Source: Eutreptiella sp. 'Long Island Sound 2002' (taxonomy: Eukaryota > Euglenozoa > Euglenophyceae > Eutreptiales > Eutreptiaceae). From it: DNA of 64,000 bases. This document shows positions 46,104 through 58,980 of this stretch, piece after piece. A program made the translations under genes and the position numbers. Location of the stretch: NCBI GenBank assembly GCA_964036045.1, contig OZ038382.1, forward strand, positions 114,436,587-114,500,586. The letters run 5' to 3'. Position 1 is the stretch's first letter. Each line of letters starts with the position of its first letter. The notes under the pieces are model-generated. The model ran no database searches. It saw only the letters and a program-made list of their open reading frames with translations, and was not told the origin of the DNA.

Positions 46104-48403
46104 ACCCTTACTATACCTGCCTATGTGTGTGTGAGTGTGTTGATCCTGAGGACCTATGAGCAAGCTGCAGAAATCGTGTCCTTATTATACCCAAGTCTGC
46201 ACCCTTGCTGAACCCGGCGGATGTCTTTACACGGTGCCACGGGGTACGCCCTGGGTCTCTCCGCTCCTAGGTGCCCACTTTCTGTGCTGGCACCAGACTT
46301 CCTTGGGGGAATACCCAGCGCTAACGCAAAGGTATTGCTTATCCTACCTGCCTGCCTACTACAGGGGAGGGGTGCCCAAAAGCTATGAGGCATGAAAACG
46401 CCTGTTCGCTACACGGCCAAAACCCAGACTACCACTGCGACTGCCCGGCAAAACCCTGATAAAATTTCAGGAAACGGGCGGGACAGTGACACACACACTA
46501 CAGGTCCTACACTCACTACAGTGGCACCAGCCTTCGAAGGATGAGCGAGCTCTGGGCTCAAGCCCTCATCCAGGCCTACCACTCCTACACACACACGCTG
46601 CTTGGCGTTGTGGAGAAGCATGTCCCAGGCCCCAATGGCCAACCTGTGAAAGTACAAGAGAACACAGCGCTACTAAGGCACTGTGGCCTAACAGGGACGC
46701 CACTACGAGTTTCCCTGTCAGGCCCTAGAGGCCCTAGAGGCCATGAAGGGAAGGAGTGCTCTTTTTCTGTGCACAGTTTGTATGATGATATGGTCGGACT
46801 GTCCTCGCCACTCCTGGCTCAGGTACAGTTTGTTGATTGTGTGATCAGCGCCTCTTTTAGCGTGGGCAGAAAAATTCAAAGGCGCCGAAGGCAACTGCTG
46901 CTGCACCAATCACCCTGATCCTCCCACCTGAAAGCAAAGGCGGATGAACTCGGTAAGTGGCTGAGGAACCTAACCAGCTTCCACATATTATACGCTTCTC
47001 AGGCTGCAAAATAATACACTGTCCTCTTACCGAGTTGCAAGCAAGCAAGCTTAAGGAACTCCACCCGTTCTCTTATGAAACCCTGCGGCGGAGCCCCTGG
47101 GTAACGTAAGCAAGGTTTATAGCGCGCGCAACACGTGTGGCCTACCCTTTAATGCGCCATATGCATGCGCCGGCATGCACGAATCTGGCAATTTACTATT
47201 TTAACCATTCCTTTTCTATCAATCCATACCAATCGCAATCACGAACTCAACCAGGTGGTGGCCCCTCCTGCGCTTACTCACCTTACCTACCGCTGGAGAG
47301 TAAAGCAAGTGAGGGAGAAGACGAAAAACAAGCAAAGCAAGCGTTTATGTACGCGTGTGTATGTTCCAATTAGTCGATCTTACCTGTAATCATCGTGCAA
47401 CCTTCTAATGTGTCCCTCTACTCTATGTCTGCGCTGCAGCACGGCGAATCCTCGGAAACACGAGACAAGCAATTTGCATGCTGCATACAAAGCAAGAAGA
47501 ACCTGTAGGTTTATACCTTGTTCAGGGAAGTCTTTTCTGAATTCTTGAATTCTGTCTTCTTGATTTTTCCTAGAGGCATAAGTGGAATCTCTACGTTTAT
47601 TATTAATTGCATGTCTCGTCATTTCTTTATTATTACGTGACATACTGCTATAATCTTATTTTCTCGGTCTTTTCCGGCTCCCAATTAGGATGCGAGCCGG
47701 CGCGCCGCTTCTGTCTGCGTGTAAATCCAGGGATTTAAAAACTCCAGTGATGAAATAAAATTGTGTTAAAATGTGCATTTAATGCACATGGAGATTCTGG
47801 ACAGGTGTGCACCCTGAGAAAAATTCTAGGCCGTCATTTGACGGATTTTGTTGTTTGCGTCGTTCATTGCGTGTTTGTCAGCCCCTCAACCCTTCGTCCC
47901 TTCTCTGCAGATATCCTGGTGCGCAAACAGTGGAGTAGGCCGTGTTCTTGCCGAGAAACTGACTTCTGGACCACTGTCCAGAATCCAGGACCCCAGTGAG
48001 GGCAAAATAATTTCCAACGCCACCCCCTGGCACTAAGGACAGATCAGGTCAGACAGCAGGTTCAACGAGACCCCGGACATCGTGCCCTGATCGTATCCTG
48101 CGCTGGGTTTTGTGTATTGCACTGCGATTTGCTCTTTGGAGGGAGGGGTGTATGCACACATGAAGTGGCATACCCATTCTAACCCCCTACCAAGCCATAG
48201 CTGCCCCAGCGACGCCAATGAGCGCAGTGGGAGCTGTAGGCATCTGTTATGACTAAGCAAAAACTGGCGACTGCCCTGACGCAGCGCCTTCTTTCCGATG
48301 TTAGGGATGTTATAGGAAATTTTAAAAAGATGTTGAAGCCATAGGGAGGTCAAGAAAAATTCCCCTTTTCCTTTAAAATGCCACAGTGGTGGCCACCACA
48401 GCA
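46104..48403. other. Retrotransposon 3' internal region, no recognised gene
   Basis: About 2.3 kb lies between the end of pol and the polypurine tract. Frames are short and unlike known proteins. Sequences of this size between pol and the 3' LTR can be 3' UTR or decayed extra ORFs. I cannot tell which. Confidence 0.5.
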
Positions 48404-48412
48404 CAAGGAGGG
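48404..48412 (+). other. Polypurine tract
   Basis: An AAGGAGGG-type purine run directly precedes the first base shared with the 5' LTR, the expected place for plus-strand priming. Confidence 0.75.
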
Positions 48413-49182
48413 AGTAAGAAAAAGTGTATTTCCCTGCCAAAAGGTTAGCTTTGGTTGTCATAGAGAGGCCTAAAGGCACAACTTATTTTTATCTTAGTAT
48501 TGGCCTATCCAGAAAGGGGTGACAAGACATTTTGACCTATAAAACCAAGCATTGAACTTTGGATGTTGTGTGGACCCCTAACCCCCTAACTGATTGGACT
48601 TATTCACCATTTCCCGGACTGACTGAGGCGCTGACATTCATCTAGGGCCTATACATGTTCCCATATTTTCTCATGAATGCTCAGCTATCCTAGTGGTCTG
48701 CACCCTAGGGGGCTGTGGCACCTCTTTTTGAGAGGTTCTGGGTTGATTTCCCAGTCAGCCTAGGTAAGTAGGAAGATCCCATGTCACATGGCAGTGACCT
48801 CAGCGCCACAAGCCATGCCACCTCGCACCTATGGGACCCAAAACAAAGAGTGCACATTTCTAGATGGCGCTATAAAAGACAGAGTGCCCATGTGGACAGT
48901 TTTCACATGATTGTAGGATATTTTCTAACTATCGTTTCATAAATCTGTGGTTATTGTGACTTTTCTTTGTTGTTACACTATCTCCTTTGACTGCAGCCCT
49001 TCATGTTTCTGGACTTCATCCTGTGGTCCCTTGCTTGCACTGTGGGTACTTGTATTTCTGTTTGATTTCATCAAAACATATTTATTTGGAAAACCTGAGC
49101 TACATCAAGAAGCAGCAGGAGCAAGCAGTAGGCAACAACAAAACAATATCATCAAAGCATTCAACGGTGAAAGCCTGTTCCA
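48413..49182 (+). repeat. 3' LTR (~770 bp)
   Basis: It is the counterpart of 26070-26837 with the same start, the same end and both TATAAAA boxes (48538-48544 and 48871-48877). The flanking bases beyond 49182 (GCCTT) do not match those before 26070 (CTTGA), so no target duplication is visible. Confidence 0.93.
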
Positions 49183-49995
49183 GCCTTCTCTTGATTATGA
49201 GAGCTCTGAGGCAACGCGTGGTGTTGCAGCGTCCTTTGGGTAGCTAGAAAGGCGCTGCACGGATTCGCCCTTGGTCTGTTGTGTTTTTGCAGTGCACAAG
49301 AAGTCTCTGGTGTTTGACGTAGATTCGTGCTTCAAATGACCTGAATTTGAAAAATGGGAACGACACCAAGCGTCTTTGGTGCTGAAGAAGCACTGTCTTT
49401 GTGCTCCAAGGCTGGCGATGATATCGAGCCTCGTTTCAGTTTTCACATTCCGCATTGATATGCCCAGTTTTACATTGGCCTAGTTTTGAGTCTTTTGGCT
49501 ATGATGGTGCCCCCTCACGCAGGTCTTGGTTTGCTGACAACCCGAATTTTGGTTGAAAGACTTTCGTTTTGGCTGCCTTCAGTGGTGATTTTTTTTGCGT
49601 ACAGCGTAGCACTATTTAACATTTTTATAGCCTGTTTTGGAGGTTTGAGGCCAGCTTGTGCTGCCCTACCTCCATTTTTCAAAACTGCGGAATATTCTTT
49701 GCTGCATTGTGGGTAGTTTTAGGGGGGGGGGTGCAAGTGTAACGTATCCTCACAACACTCTAAGCCATTTTTTGTCCTCTGACAGTGGAAACATTGCCCC
49801 ACCAGCTGGTGTAAGGCGACACCAGTATTGGCTAAGTGGGGGTGGCTACCCATGAATAGCGCGTGCCTTTGTAGGGCTGATTACCCCAAACGGCAGGCCA
49901 GAGTCTACATGTATTGTCCCTTCCACTGTAGGCCGTCATGTGTGGATGTTATACATGCGTGCAGAAAAGATTTTCAGGATTACCCTTGCTATGCT
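49183..49995. other. No recognised gene
   Basis: Flank of the retrotransposon. There are short frames only and no repeat or domain that I can name. Confidence 0.5.
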
Positions 49996-51700
49996 TGTTC
50001 CTTGCTTTTGCTGTTGGAAACATTGATGATTTCCCCAAGTGCAAAATCATGATCTGAAAAAGGTAGAGCAGAGCAACCCATCTACCAGATTGAAATCGAT
50101 TCAGGATAATGTCTTTCCCAATCAAAACAACAGTAGCTAAAAAGGGGCTGCATAGTCAACAATGCAGGCTAAAACACGGGGCTTCAATCTTTCATGCACC
50201 AACGAAAGGATTTTGTAGTGAAAACTGGCATCCCTCTGGGCAAGCAGACAGTCATACGCACTTCACGCACACAGTTTGAGATGCAATGGAGTTGGTTAGG
50301 AACCTGGGGCAAGTAGGTTGGGCCAGACAGAGCATATGGCTTGGCCAACCTGGCCAAGCAACTGAATTCAGAAATAGTTACACAATACGACCATAGTAAG
50401 TGGTGAAACATTTGAGTATGTAGGTCCCGAGGTGGGAGTCCAGCAAGCTAAACCTCTAAGGAAAAAGGCATGAAGTGCTTAGTTCATTTCGGCATTACTT
50501 CCATGAAGGAAGATACCTCCGCTCACTTCAGTTGTAGGGGTGAGGTTCAAGGAAGGCTAGGGTTATAACCCTATGTACTTGGAAAAATGTACTTTATGCT
50601 TCGAAAGAGTGATAGAAATGATTAAGTGTTAGTCTTCATTACTTGCCGAAGAAAAGGGGGGGCTTGGCCTGTATGAAGTCCCCCACCAAGGACGTCGAAG
50701 TGCCTTTCTCTTGCTCCCCCCTGGAATACTAGGGTAACAAGCTAGTAGGACCAAGGAAAAAGGCTCAAAGTCCCTTGAAATTACCTCAAAAAATGCCTCA
50801 AACCAGAAAATGACACTCTCATCAGTTCATGGAGGCTTATTACACTGCTGGTACCATGGAAAGCAGCGTAATGTACCGTGCATGATGTTCCAATCCAGGG
50901 GCATTCCCGGAAAGTCGCCAGCGTTGAGCGAAAACGTTTGGTAAAAATTTGGGGCTAGCAGGGTCCCGAACCAGGAGGTCCTCCCTACAGCACACATGGT
51001 TAGCAACTAGGATATGCTCGATCACGCTAATGCGAAGGGACATCGCTGTATACTCAGCATTTTAATAAACGTCCTCACCAAAGGCCAGGGCGGAGCAATA
51101 CTCCCAATGGAGGGCACGAAACTCCAGAAGCTGAAGAAAACAGGAGACGAAAGTGACAGGGTGTAAGTCCCGCAGTTTAGTGGGAAGGTTAGCGATTTAG
51201 AAAGTCAAATCGCTACAAGTTTACGTAAAGACGTTAGAACTCGTCAGATTTCCCCCAAAACTAGCAGTCGCAGACAAGCGCAACAGACCCGCACATCAAA
51301 GAAGAAGCCACAGAAGCATAACGGCACATAAAAACAGAGTTTTCAACCTTTTTTTTAAAAGCTTGTAAATCAATTTTTTGCACATTTGCCTGAAGAATGT
51401 GATCAACTTGAGGAAACAGACAAGAAGTAGCCAAAGCAATATACAGAGCAAGCGGACAACCCGCTCCTCAGGTATCCTTCTGTCATGACACACGTGTGCA
51501 TTGTCTTCCTGTTGTTAGTTTCGCTAAAGCGATAGGGCTGTTCTTGTTGCCTCCCGTGGGCTTTGGGTCCTCGTTTCTCTTGTACTGCACAGGTAAACAA
51601 GCAAATGAAAGGTATGTAACACGAACGGAGCATGCAGCTCGCACATAGGGTTAAAGGAAGCCTTGTGCTCGCGATGCATGTGCTTACTTCAAAAAAAGGT
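49996..51700. repeat. Direct duplication, unit 1 (~1.7 kb)
   Basis: It aligns collinearly with 51721-53400. Matching runs include GGAGTTGGTTAGGAA, CCATGAAGGAAGATACCTCC, GTTAGTCTTCATTACTT, ATGACACTCTCATCAGTTCA, GTCGCAGACAAGCGCAAC and CTCGCGATGCATGTGCT. The copies are clearly diverged. No ORF is conserved between them, so the unit looks non-coding or decayed. It contains a tRNA-like promoter on the minus strand. Confidence 0.85.
50952..51027 (-). repeat. tRNA-derived (SINE-like) segment in duplication unit 1
   Basis: On the minus strand it has an A-box-like ATCCTAGTTGCTAACC, then GTGTGCTGTAGGGAGGACC, and a B-box-like GGTTCGGGACC. Spacing resembles a tRNA gene, but stems pair poorly, so I read it as a decayed tRNA-derived pol III promoter and not a working tRNA. 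Confidence 0.5.
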
Positions 51701-51720
51701 TTCTGGCTTACCGAATCCTG

Positions 51721-53400
51721 TGCTTGTTCTTTGTTTTTGATCGAGAAAACCTTGATGTCTTTCCCCAATGCAAAATGAATTCACAAGGAACCCGAGTAGG
51801 GCAAATCCAGGCAACAGATCGAAATGAAGTCAGGATAAGTCGTTCCAATTCAAACCATGAGTAACAAAGAGGGGCTGCACAAAGACAATGCAAGCTGAAA
51901 TACAAAGTTTCAATCACATAAGGACAAAACAATTGATTTTATAATGAAAATTGGCATCAGTCTGGCCTCAACGATAGTCTGAAGCACTTCATGCACACAC
52001 TTTGACATTCGATGGAGTTGGTTAGGAATCAGGGGCAGGTAGGCTGGGCCTGACAGAAGATATGTCTTGGCCAGCATGGCCAAGCAACCGAAGTCAGATT
52101 CAGTTAAAACGTAGGCCCACATTAAGTAGGTGAAACCATTGAGTATTGGGGTCCCGACAAGGCACAAAGCATTAAATGCCTATTTCACTTGGGCATAACC
52201 TCCATGAAGGAAGATACCTCCGCTCATGTGAGTTGTAGGGGTGAACTTCATGGGGGGCTAGGGTTGTAACCCTAGTTACTTTGAAAAATGTACATAAACC
52301 TTCAAAAGAGTGATTAAAATGGTTAACTGTTAGTCTTCATTACTTCCCAAGGATTAGGGGGGAACTTGCCCTGGATGAAGTACCCCAGAAAAGACTTGGT
52401 AGTGAAGTTTTCTTACTTCTCCCTGGAGTACTAGCTCATCAAGCTAGTAGGCCAAGGAAACTGGGTCAAATGACCTTGAAATTACCTGAGAAAATGCTTC
52501 CAACCAGCAGATGACACTCTCATCAGTTCATAGAAGCTCATCACGCTGTTGGTACCTTGAAAACAGTGTAATGTACCGTGTATGATGTGACTTCGAAGGG
52601 GCATTCCTCAAAGTCGCTGGCGTGCGGCGACACTTTTAGTAAAAGTTTTGGGGGTACAGGGGATGGAACCCAGGCCCACCTGCCTAGAGTGTACATGGTT
52701 ACCAACTAGGGTACGCTCCCAGGCTCTAATGCGGACGGCCATCCCTATACAAACAGCGTTTTAATAAGCGCCCTGACCAAGGGTCAGGGCGGGGCAATAC
52801 TGCTGACGGAGTTCACAAATCTCCAGGAGCTGAAAAAAAAAAAGAAAGCGAAGCCAACAGGCTGTGAGCCCAGCAGCTTAGCAAAAGGTATAGCGATTGA
52901 AGAAGTCAAATTGCTAAAATTTGATGTTAAGTTGTTAGAAATTGTGATTTAGAGTCTAAAACCTACAGTCGCAGACAAGCGCAACATAGCCGCGCTCAGG
53001 AAAAAGGGCACAGAAGCCAAACGCGTCCTGAGAAGGAAGGTATGAGCCGTGTTTTGAAAAGCTTTTAAAGGAAAGTTTTGCACAGTTGCATCAAAGATTC
53101 GATAAATTTAGGAAGAAAGCATGAAACAACCACCACACAACAGAGCAAGCAAACAAGCCGCTTCTCAGGTATGTTGATGTCCTTCCACATGTATGCATTC
53201 TGTTTGTGTTGTTCCTTTCACCAAAACGCTTGGGTTGTCACCGCTACCTTTGTTATCGGTCTTGGTCCGCTCCATTCTTGTTCTGCTCAGGCAAAACGCC
53301 GAATCAAAGGTATGGCAAATGAATGGAGCACACAGTGCGCGAATAGGGTTAGACTAAGCGCCGTGCTCGCGATGCATGTGCTGAGTTCAAGGATTCACGC
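51721..53400. repeat. Direct duplication, unit 2 (~1.7 kb)
   Basis: It lies next to unit 1 in the same orientation and keeps the same order of shared runs from start to end. The unit step is about 1725 bp. Confidence 0.85.
52649..52722 (-). repeat. tRNA-derived (SINE-like) segment in duplication unit 2
   Basis: This is the same feature at the equivalent place in unit 2: TACCCTAGTTGGTAACC and GGTTCCATCCC on the minus strand. The acceptor and T stems are only partly complementary. Confidence 0.5.
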
Positions 53401-54571
53401 GTCGTTGTGCTTTCCCTGTGCACCCCATCACTCTCTCCTTCTTCCCACAGGTTCAAAAGAAAGGGCTTCTGCCTGCCTGCTATCGCCATCGCATTCAAGT
53501 AGGGTTCCTTAGAACGCTAGGCCTTGTTCTGCGCTGTGCCTTTGCCATTCACCCTGTTCTCTCTCCTGCAGATTACAAGGGAGGAAGTGCGTGATACACA
53601 CGATGCATTAATTGTTTAAAGTTGTTATAAATGGTTGTAGGCTTGTTTAAGCAATTAGGGCTGGTCTGCGCTCGTTTTCTTCGGCATTTACACGCAGTGC
53701 ATGGCAAGTACGGTGAGTAAGCCCAGGAGGTTGAGTTTGTTTGTGATGCTGCTTAAATGATTAGTCACAACGGTTGGTTATAAACAACGCCTCCCTTCCC
53801 CGCATGCTCACAGTGCATTAAAGGGTTTAGGCCACGCGTAGTGCACACGCTATCAACCTTTGCCAGGTTACCCAGGGCTCCGCCCCAAGTTCAATAAGAT
53901 AACAGGCGGAGTCCTTAGAGCTTGCTTGCTCAATAAGAAGTTTTGGGAACAGTCAATTGTTTTTCAGTCAAAGACCCGTATAATGCGGTGCGGCTGGTTA
54001 GGTTGCAGGCCAAAACTCTCTTGCATGTGCCTCCTTCAGGTGGGACAGGGAAGGGTGAATTGGTGTCACCGCAAAGCAATGCTAAACAGGGGCGCTGATC
54101 ACGCAATCAAAAAACTGGGATTGGGGTTATGAACCACATGGTTATGTTCAACTAGTACAAAATGCTGTGCACTCAATACGTGCACTCCCTAATCCAAGCC
54201 CTGTCAGGGAAGAGCGCGGGGGCGTGGCTGTCAGGCAACAGCAGCCTAGTGGCGCTGTGTTCGCTTGTCTTCTTACAGGAAGGCCATTAGGGCCTGACAA
54301 ATCTTCGCCACAGCCACCCACTAGCGTGTGTAGGGGTTAGGATCAGCAAGCCTGGTACGGACGAAGTGCGGTCGTGCTTACCCCACCTTTGAAGGCCGGT
54401 GCTGGCATTAGTAATTGTAGTTTAGGGGTGTCTCCTGCTCCGCGTGCGTTCCCTCGCATGCAGGGCAGTGTGTTAGTTTTTGGCCCTTGGAAAAATGCGC
54501 GGTTTGTATGCCCTTAGCACATTTGGCCACCCTCTCCCTCTTTAGTAGGTAGGGTGCAAAGGGATCCTCCC
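53401..54571. other. No recognised gene
   Basis: Mixed-composition sequence with short frames. I found nothing with domain-like content. It may include the downstream flank of the pogo-like element, whose end I could not place. Confidence 0.45.
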
Positions 54572-56263
54572 CTAAGAGCTGGAAGCCAGTGCTGCATCAG
54601 AGTCCAGTGAAGGATCGGAGGCGGCATCCGCGGCATTCAAAGCATCATCACCAACTGCAGCAGATGCAACAAGCTGCAGTGGAGGGGGGTGGTAGAATAG
54701 TCCTACCTTAACGTCAATGTTGTCCACAGAATGCCTTGTCGGCATCTGCTGGAGGACAACCTTGAAACTGGATTGGACGAGCATCTCCGTGTGCGAGTCC
54801 TGGCACCACCGAGAGATCCACTGCAGAAGCAGACTCTTGATAACTTTGCACGACTTGTCAACAGCCGTCCTCGAAGGCGCAGCCCGGTCGTGAACGTTCA
54901 TGGCGTGACAGACTTCACGTCCTCGGCAAGCAGACCTGATTGTTGTGCGCAGTGACCAGTTCACCATTTGATCGCCAGGATTGCATAAGTGTGACCTGTT
55001 GCGGATGGTGAAGTACACGTACAACGGTCCCACCTTCTCGAGTTGGTTCTTGTCGTGAGACATGATGTGGTCCATCACAATGAAAGCAGGAAGCTGCGAG
55101 CCCAGGCAGTACTTGGTGCGTACAACATCGAGGTCTTGATGGACTCTGACAAGGAGGTCTTCAATGGTAGAACCGGTCTGGCACTTCTTAGGTCAGTGTG
55201 TCTGATAGATTCTGGGATCTACTACAACTCCATCAGGGAGCTTGACGTGGTACTTCTGCCTTGTGCCGCGCCAGATTATCTGCACCGTGATGATGTTACC
55301 GCTCATTGAGAGAACCGGCGTGCATGTGGCCTGGCGCTTGTTATTGCTCATGCGATCCATGACACGGCCACCTGGAGTGCACATTCCACATACGCCACCG
55401 AGACAAAACTGCAACGGTGTTTCATCAGCACCCAGGACCATTGCGGATGGGAGATGCCCAGCGTGAAAGCCATCAGGCAGCATCAGACCACAGTCATGTG
55501 GGCTGGCAAGTAGCACAGAGAGGTCACGGCGCCACAGGTTCATCTCTATGATTTCACTTGCTGACAAGGGCATTACGTCTGTCTGAACACTCCCCAAGTG
55601 ACTCATTCCCATACGTTGCTTGTATGACTGCGCCCAGCTTCTTGTGATGGTTGGCTGCGCGCCAATAGGCCTTGTGAGACTGCATACGGGCACTTCGGCC
55701 ATCATAAAGGTATCAATCTCCACAGGCACGCCCTCAGTCTCCAGCGTCCTCACATACTCCACAACCTTGCATTCCTCTTCCGGGTTCAGGGTGGTGCTGC
55801 GTCCCTAGCGGTGATGAAGGCCATAGCCCTAAAAGACAATGCATGAGGTAGCGGCGGCCGTCAACTGCCTGACGGCGACCTATATGCTTGCAACAGGCGC
55901 ACATACTTCTCTTCGTTGACCGATCCACGTCCTAAGTGTAGCGGCTGGTGGTGTATCCACACCATATTGTACCCGCAGGGCTTGGTATCCTTGCTGATCT
56001 ATCAAGGTGGCACACTCCTCACGCTGAGTTGCGGACCACTTCAACCAAGCCCGCGTTGAGCGCGGTACCAACTGCACAGCTCTTGGATGAGGCTTCGGGC
56101 TGGGCGCTACCGCTGGTGCGGCAGAGGACAAGGAAGGCTGCGAGGTGACAACGTTCTGCAAGGTCTGGAACTGGGACTGTGAGGACTGGGACTGTGAGGA
56201 CTGAGACGCTGAGGACTGCCAGCTGGATGACGAGGGCTTGCGTGTGGTGAGGTATGGCTGCAT
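54572..56263 (-). pseudogene. pogo/Tigger-type transposase (CENP-B HTH plus DDE domain), one in-frame stop
   Basis: Exon 1 is 56263-55908 or nearby: Ser/Gln-rich N-terminus, then a helix-turn-helix-like region ending TWIGQRRE. An intron of about 102 bp (55805-55906, GTATGT donor, CGCTAG acceptor, phase 0) leads to exon 2 from 55804. That exon opens GRSTTLNPEEECKVVEYV, the CENP-B-type HTH start, and has RSWAQSYKQRMGMS further on. Catalytic acids: D in LGADETPLQF (55424-55426), D in VMDHIMSHD (55070-55072) and D in NPGDQ (54971-54973). The last two are 33 residues apart, as expected for pogo relatives. A single TGA at 55193-55195 breaks an otherwise continuous frame. Terminal repeats were not found. 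The family cuts and pastes DNA at TA sites. Confidence 0.83.
55805..55906 (-). other. Intron of the pogo-type transposase gene (102 bp)
   Basis: GAA|GTATGT donor and ACCGCTAG|GGACGC acceptor, phase 0. It contains an in-frame stop if retained. A second possible acceptor (CTTTTAG) lies slightly upstream. Confidence 0.65.
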
Positions 56264-56479
56264 CCCTGAGAAGTTGGATCGGGACAGACAAAAGGAAACT
56301 CAAGTAAAATATTATTAAATGTATTACTTCGTTGGGTATTAATGAATGGTTTTGACATAAAATCTAATATAAATGGCCAAAAGTTGCCGAAAACAATTTC
56401 CTCACATTACATATGCTACGTCGTGTGGTGCCACGTGGATTCGATTCGCATCCCAGCCCGCGACTGGCGAAATTATCGA

Positions 56480-58980
56480 CTGCCGCCTGCAGCGACTCCG
56501 ACCACTCCTGGGTGAGCAACGTAGGGAAAGTAGGAATAGAACGCCGTGCCCCTCGTCCTCGAACACACCGTATAAGTAAAGGAAAACGCTTCGCGAGGAG
56601 TGGGTAAAAACTTGAAAACATTTTTCTAAGACGCCACGCCCTCGGTCTCGCACCCTCTTGCTTTTTCTTCTTCTCCATGCACCTCCCCATCCCGTTTCCG
56701 CCCCACTCTTGCTATTTTTGCCCTCAATCTCGCTGCAGACTGGAGCAGGCAACAGGTCAAGACTGAAGTCAAGTCAAAAAAAAAAGAAAAACGACGACAA
56801 GGACAACACCATCAACGACAACCAGGTCGCTGGGTAGCAAGTAAGACAGTGATGCCAAAATGGTCTTACTGCCTGCAAGCGTGCGTGCGTTGGCCAGAGT
56901 ATGATTTTATTTTGTTTTCAAAAGCCGAAAAAGATTTAACAAATATTCCGGTGGTTTTGAAGGAGGAAAAGGCATAGAAGTACAGGCAACAAACCAAACA
57001 AGGCAGCAGGACAAGACATCACAGCAACACACCGAAGCACACCGCCACGGGGAACAGAACAGGCAAGCAGGGCACCAAGGGAGAGCAGGGCCGCACAGCA
57101 ACCCGCACCACACAACAGGGCAGCCAGCCACCAGCGCCCAAGGCCGCAGCACAACACAACAGGCCACAGGACGACACGGCACAGCGCGCAGCAGCACAGC
57201 ACAACACCACAGGAAACCGCACAACAGACAACAACGCACCGCAGCACCAGGGGCCAGAAACAGCACAGACCAAACAAAGAGCACGGCACAACCGCACCAG
57301 CACAGCACAGCGCAGCACCGCACAGAGTGCAGAGGACAGGGAACGCACAGCAGGACACCCCAGGACGCACACAGCACACAGCACAGCGGCGAATAACAGC
57401 ACGCACGGACACACCAAGGCAAAACGCACACAGCACAGCGCACACAGCACAGTGAGACACGACAAAACACAGCGCTGGAAGTCACAGGATCCCAGGGCGA
57501 CAGCCAGCGCCCCAGGGCACAACACAGCGCACAGCGCACTAAACAGAGCGTGGCAAAACAACGCAGCGCACAACAGCACAGCGCCTGACGGAGCAAGGCC
57601 CAACAACGCGGCGCAGCACAGCACCCAGGGACACAGAACAGCACACGGCAACACAGACCAAAAGGAGACAGCAAGCCACAACGCGAACAACACAGCGGGA
57701 CAACAGGAACAGGGACACGTCACAACACACAGCAGCGATCAACAGCACGACACAACACAGCACAACACACAAAAAGCCGCCCCAAAGAACACCGCACCCA
57801 GATAAGACAAAAGCAGCCGGAGCACAAGGTGACCCGGGCAGCAGGTCGTGGAGAACCAAAAAACAAACACCGAGGCGAGGGGGGGGGAGGGGCAAAAAGC
57901 CGCAAAAGAAAGGGGAAAACAAAAGAGGAAAAGGAGGGCGGGGGAAAACCAACAGCACACCAAAGGGGCTGAGGCACAAAAGCCAAAACCAGGGGCGAGA
58001 CAAAAAAAGCGGGGGAGGAAACTGCACAGCGCCAAGCCCCAAGACAACCGGGGTCGGAAACCAGAGAAAGCTGGAGACGGAGCCCGCGCGCAAAAAAAAC
58101 GCAGTGAGGCAGGGGGTGGAACAGGAGAAAAGACGGGGCGCCAAGGCCAAGGGTACCCGATGCCCGAAACAACAGAAAGCAGGAGAAAGCGGGGGCGCAA
58201 AAAAAAAGAACAGAAGAAAAACAAAGAAAAGAAAGCGGGCAAGCTAAAGGGCAAGAAAGAGGAAACCCCGGCCGGGATGGGGCCGAGCAAAGCAGTAGGA
58301 CAAAGGAGAGGTGAGGCGCACCAAAAAGCGCCCCGGACACCGGCCCGCCCGACCCGGCCCAGAAGAGCAAGCACACGCACAGGCGCATGGGACCCGAGCG
58401 TTGCGTCCTCCGACCCGAAAGAGGAGGTGTCGGTGTCGGCACGAAACTGCCCCCGTGCACCTGCCGAGTCCCCCGTCAAACGGCGGACGGTACGGGAAAC
58501 CGGACGCGTGAGTGACCGCGTTCAAACACGTAACTCCACCGCAGCGCACGCAGCCCAAGACCAACGCCGGAGGGCCCCGCAGGGGACAACGCCATTGTGG
58601 GTCCCCAAACGGGTACGACGAAGAGCGAGCCAAGCGCCCCTGCCAAGGTAGGAGCCAGCAGCAGGCACAATGAGCCCGGTTCTTGGCCGGCCTCCACGTG
58701 CCCCGCGCAGCTGCCCAGTAAAACCGGGGGCGAGAGGTCCTAGTGTTGGGGAAGGCATCACGGCGACGGGAAAGCCGACCGAAGCGTTGAGAGCCACCGG
58801 ACCGGACGAGGCGCGGCGCAACAACGCGGGGCCAACAGGCACGCCAGAGAGGCATGCCTCCGGCCACAACGACGACACAGGACCAGGTGCCAAAAAACAA
58901 CGGCCGCCGGTCGCCGCAAACCCGGACAGGGTGCACCACACGCACACAACCAAGGCAAGGGAGGCGGTGCCAAGGAACAC
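56480..58980. repeat. T-depleted repeat element, copy 2 (head, T-poor stretch, conserved block)
   Basis: It has the same order as copy 1: AGAACGCCGTG head (56538), pyrimidine-rich run ending CTCGCTGCAG (56738), CAGCAC-rich T-poor stretch (56950-57800), A/G-rich stretch (57850-58300) and the 560-bp conserved block. Both copies have the same orientation. Long frames on either strand here come from the scarcity of T and not from coding. Confidence 0.8.
58310..58870 (+). repeat. Block conserved between the two T-depleted elements, copy 2
   Basis: Counterpart of 33270-33830, with many substitutions but only small indels. The GCAA-loop hairpin of copy 1 is absent here, which argues against a strongly constrained RNA structure at that spot. 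Confidence 0.75.

Larger units (their letters stand above)
26070..49182 (+). mobile_element. Degenerate Ty3/gypsy (chromovirus-like) LTR retrotransposon with nested insertions
   Basis: Order of parts: 5' LTR, tRNA-type primer site, gag, protease, reverse transcriptase, RNase H, integrase, chromodomain-like tail, polypurine tract, 3' LTR. Placing integrase after RT and RNase H is the Ty3/gypsy order. Gag and pol share one reading frame, broken by many stops and at least two late frameshifts, so the copy is dead. Three foreign blocks enlarge it to 23 kb: a satellite in gag, a T-depleted repeat flanked by a duplicated piece of gag, and a DNA transposon in integrase. Without them and the duplicated piece, the core would be about 11-12 kb. 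I found no clear target-site duplication outside the LTRs. Confidence 0.92.
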
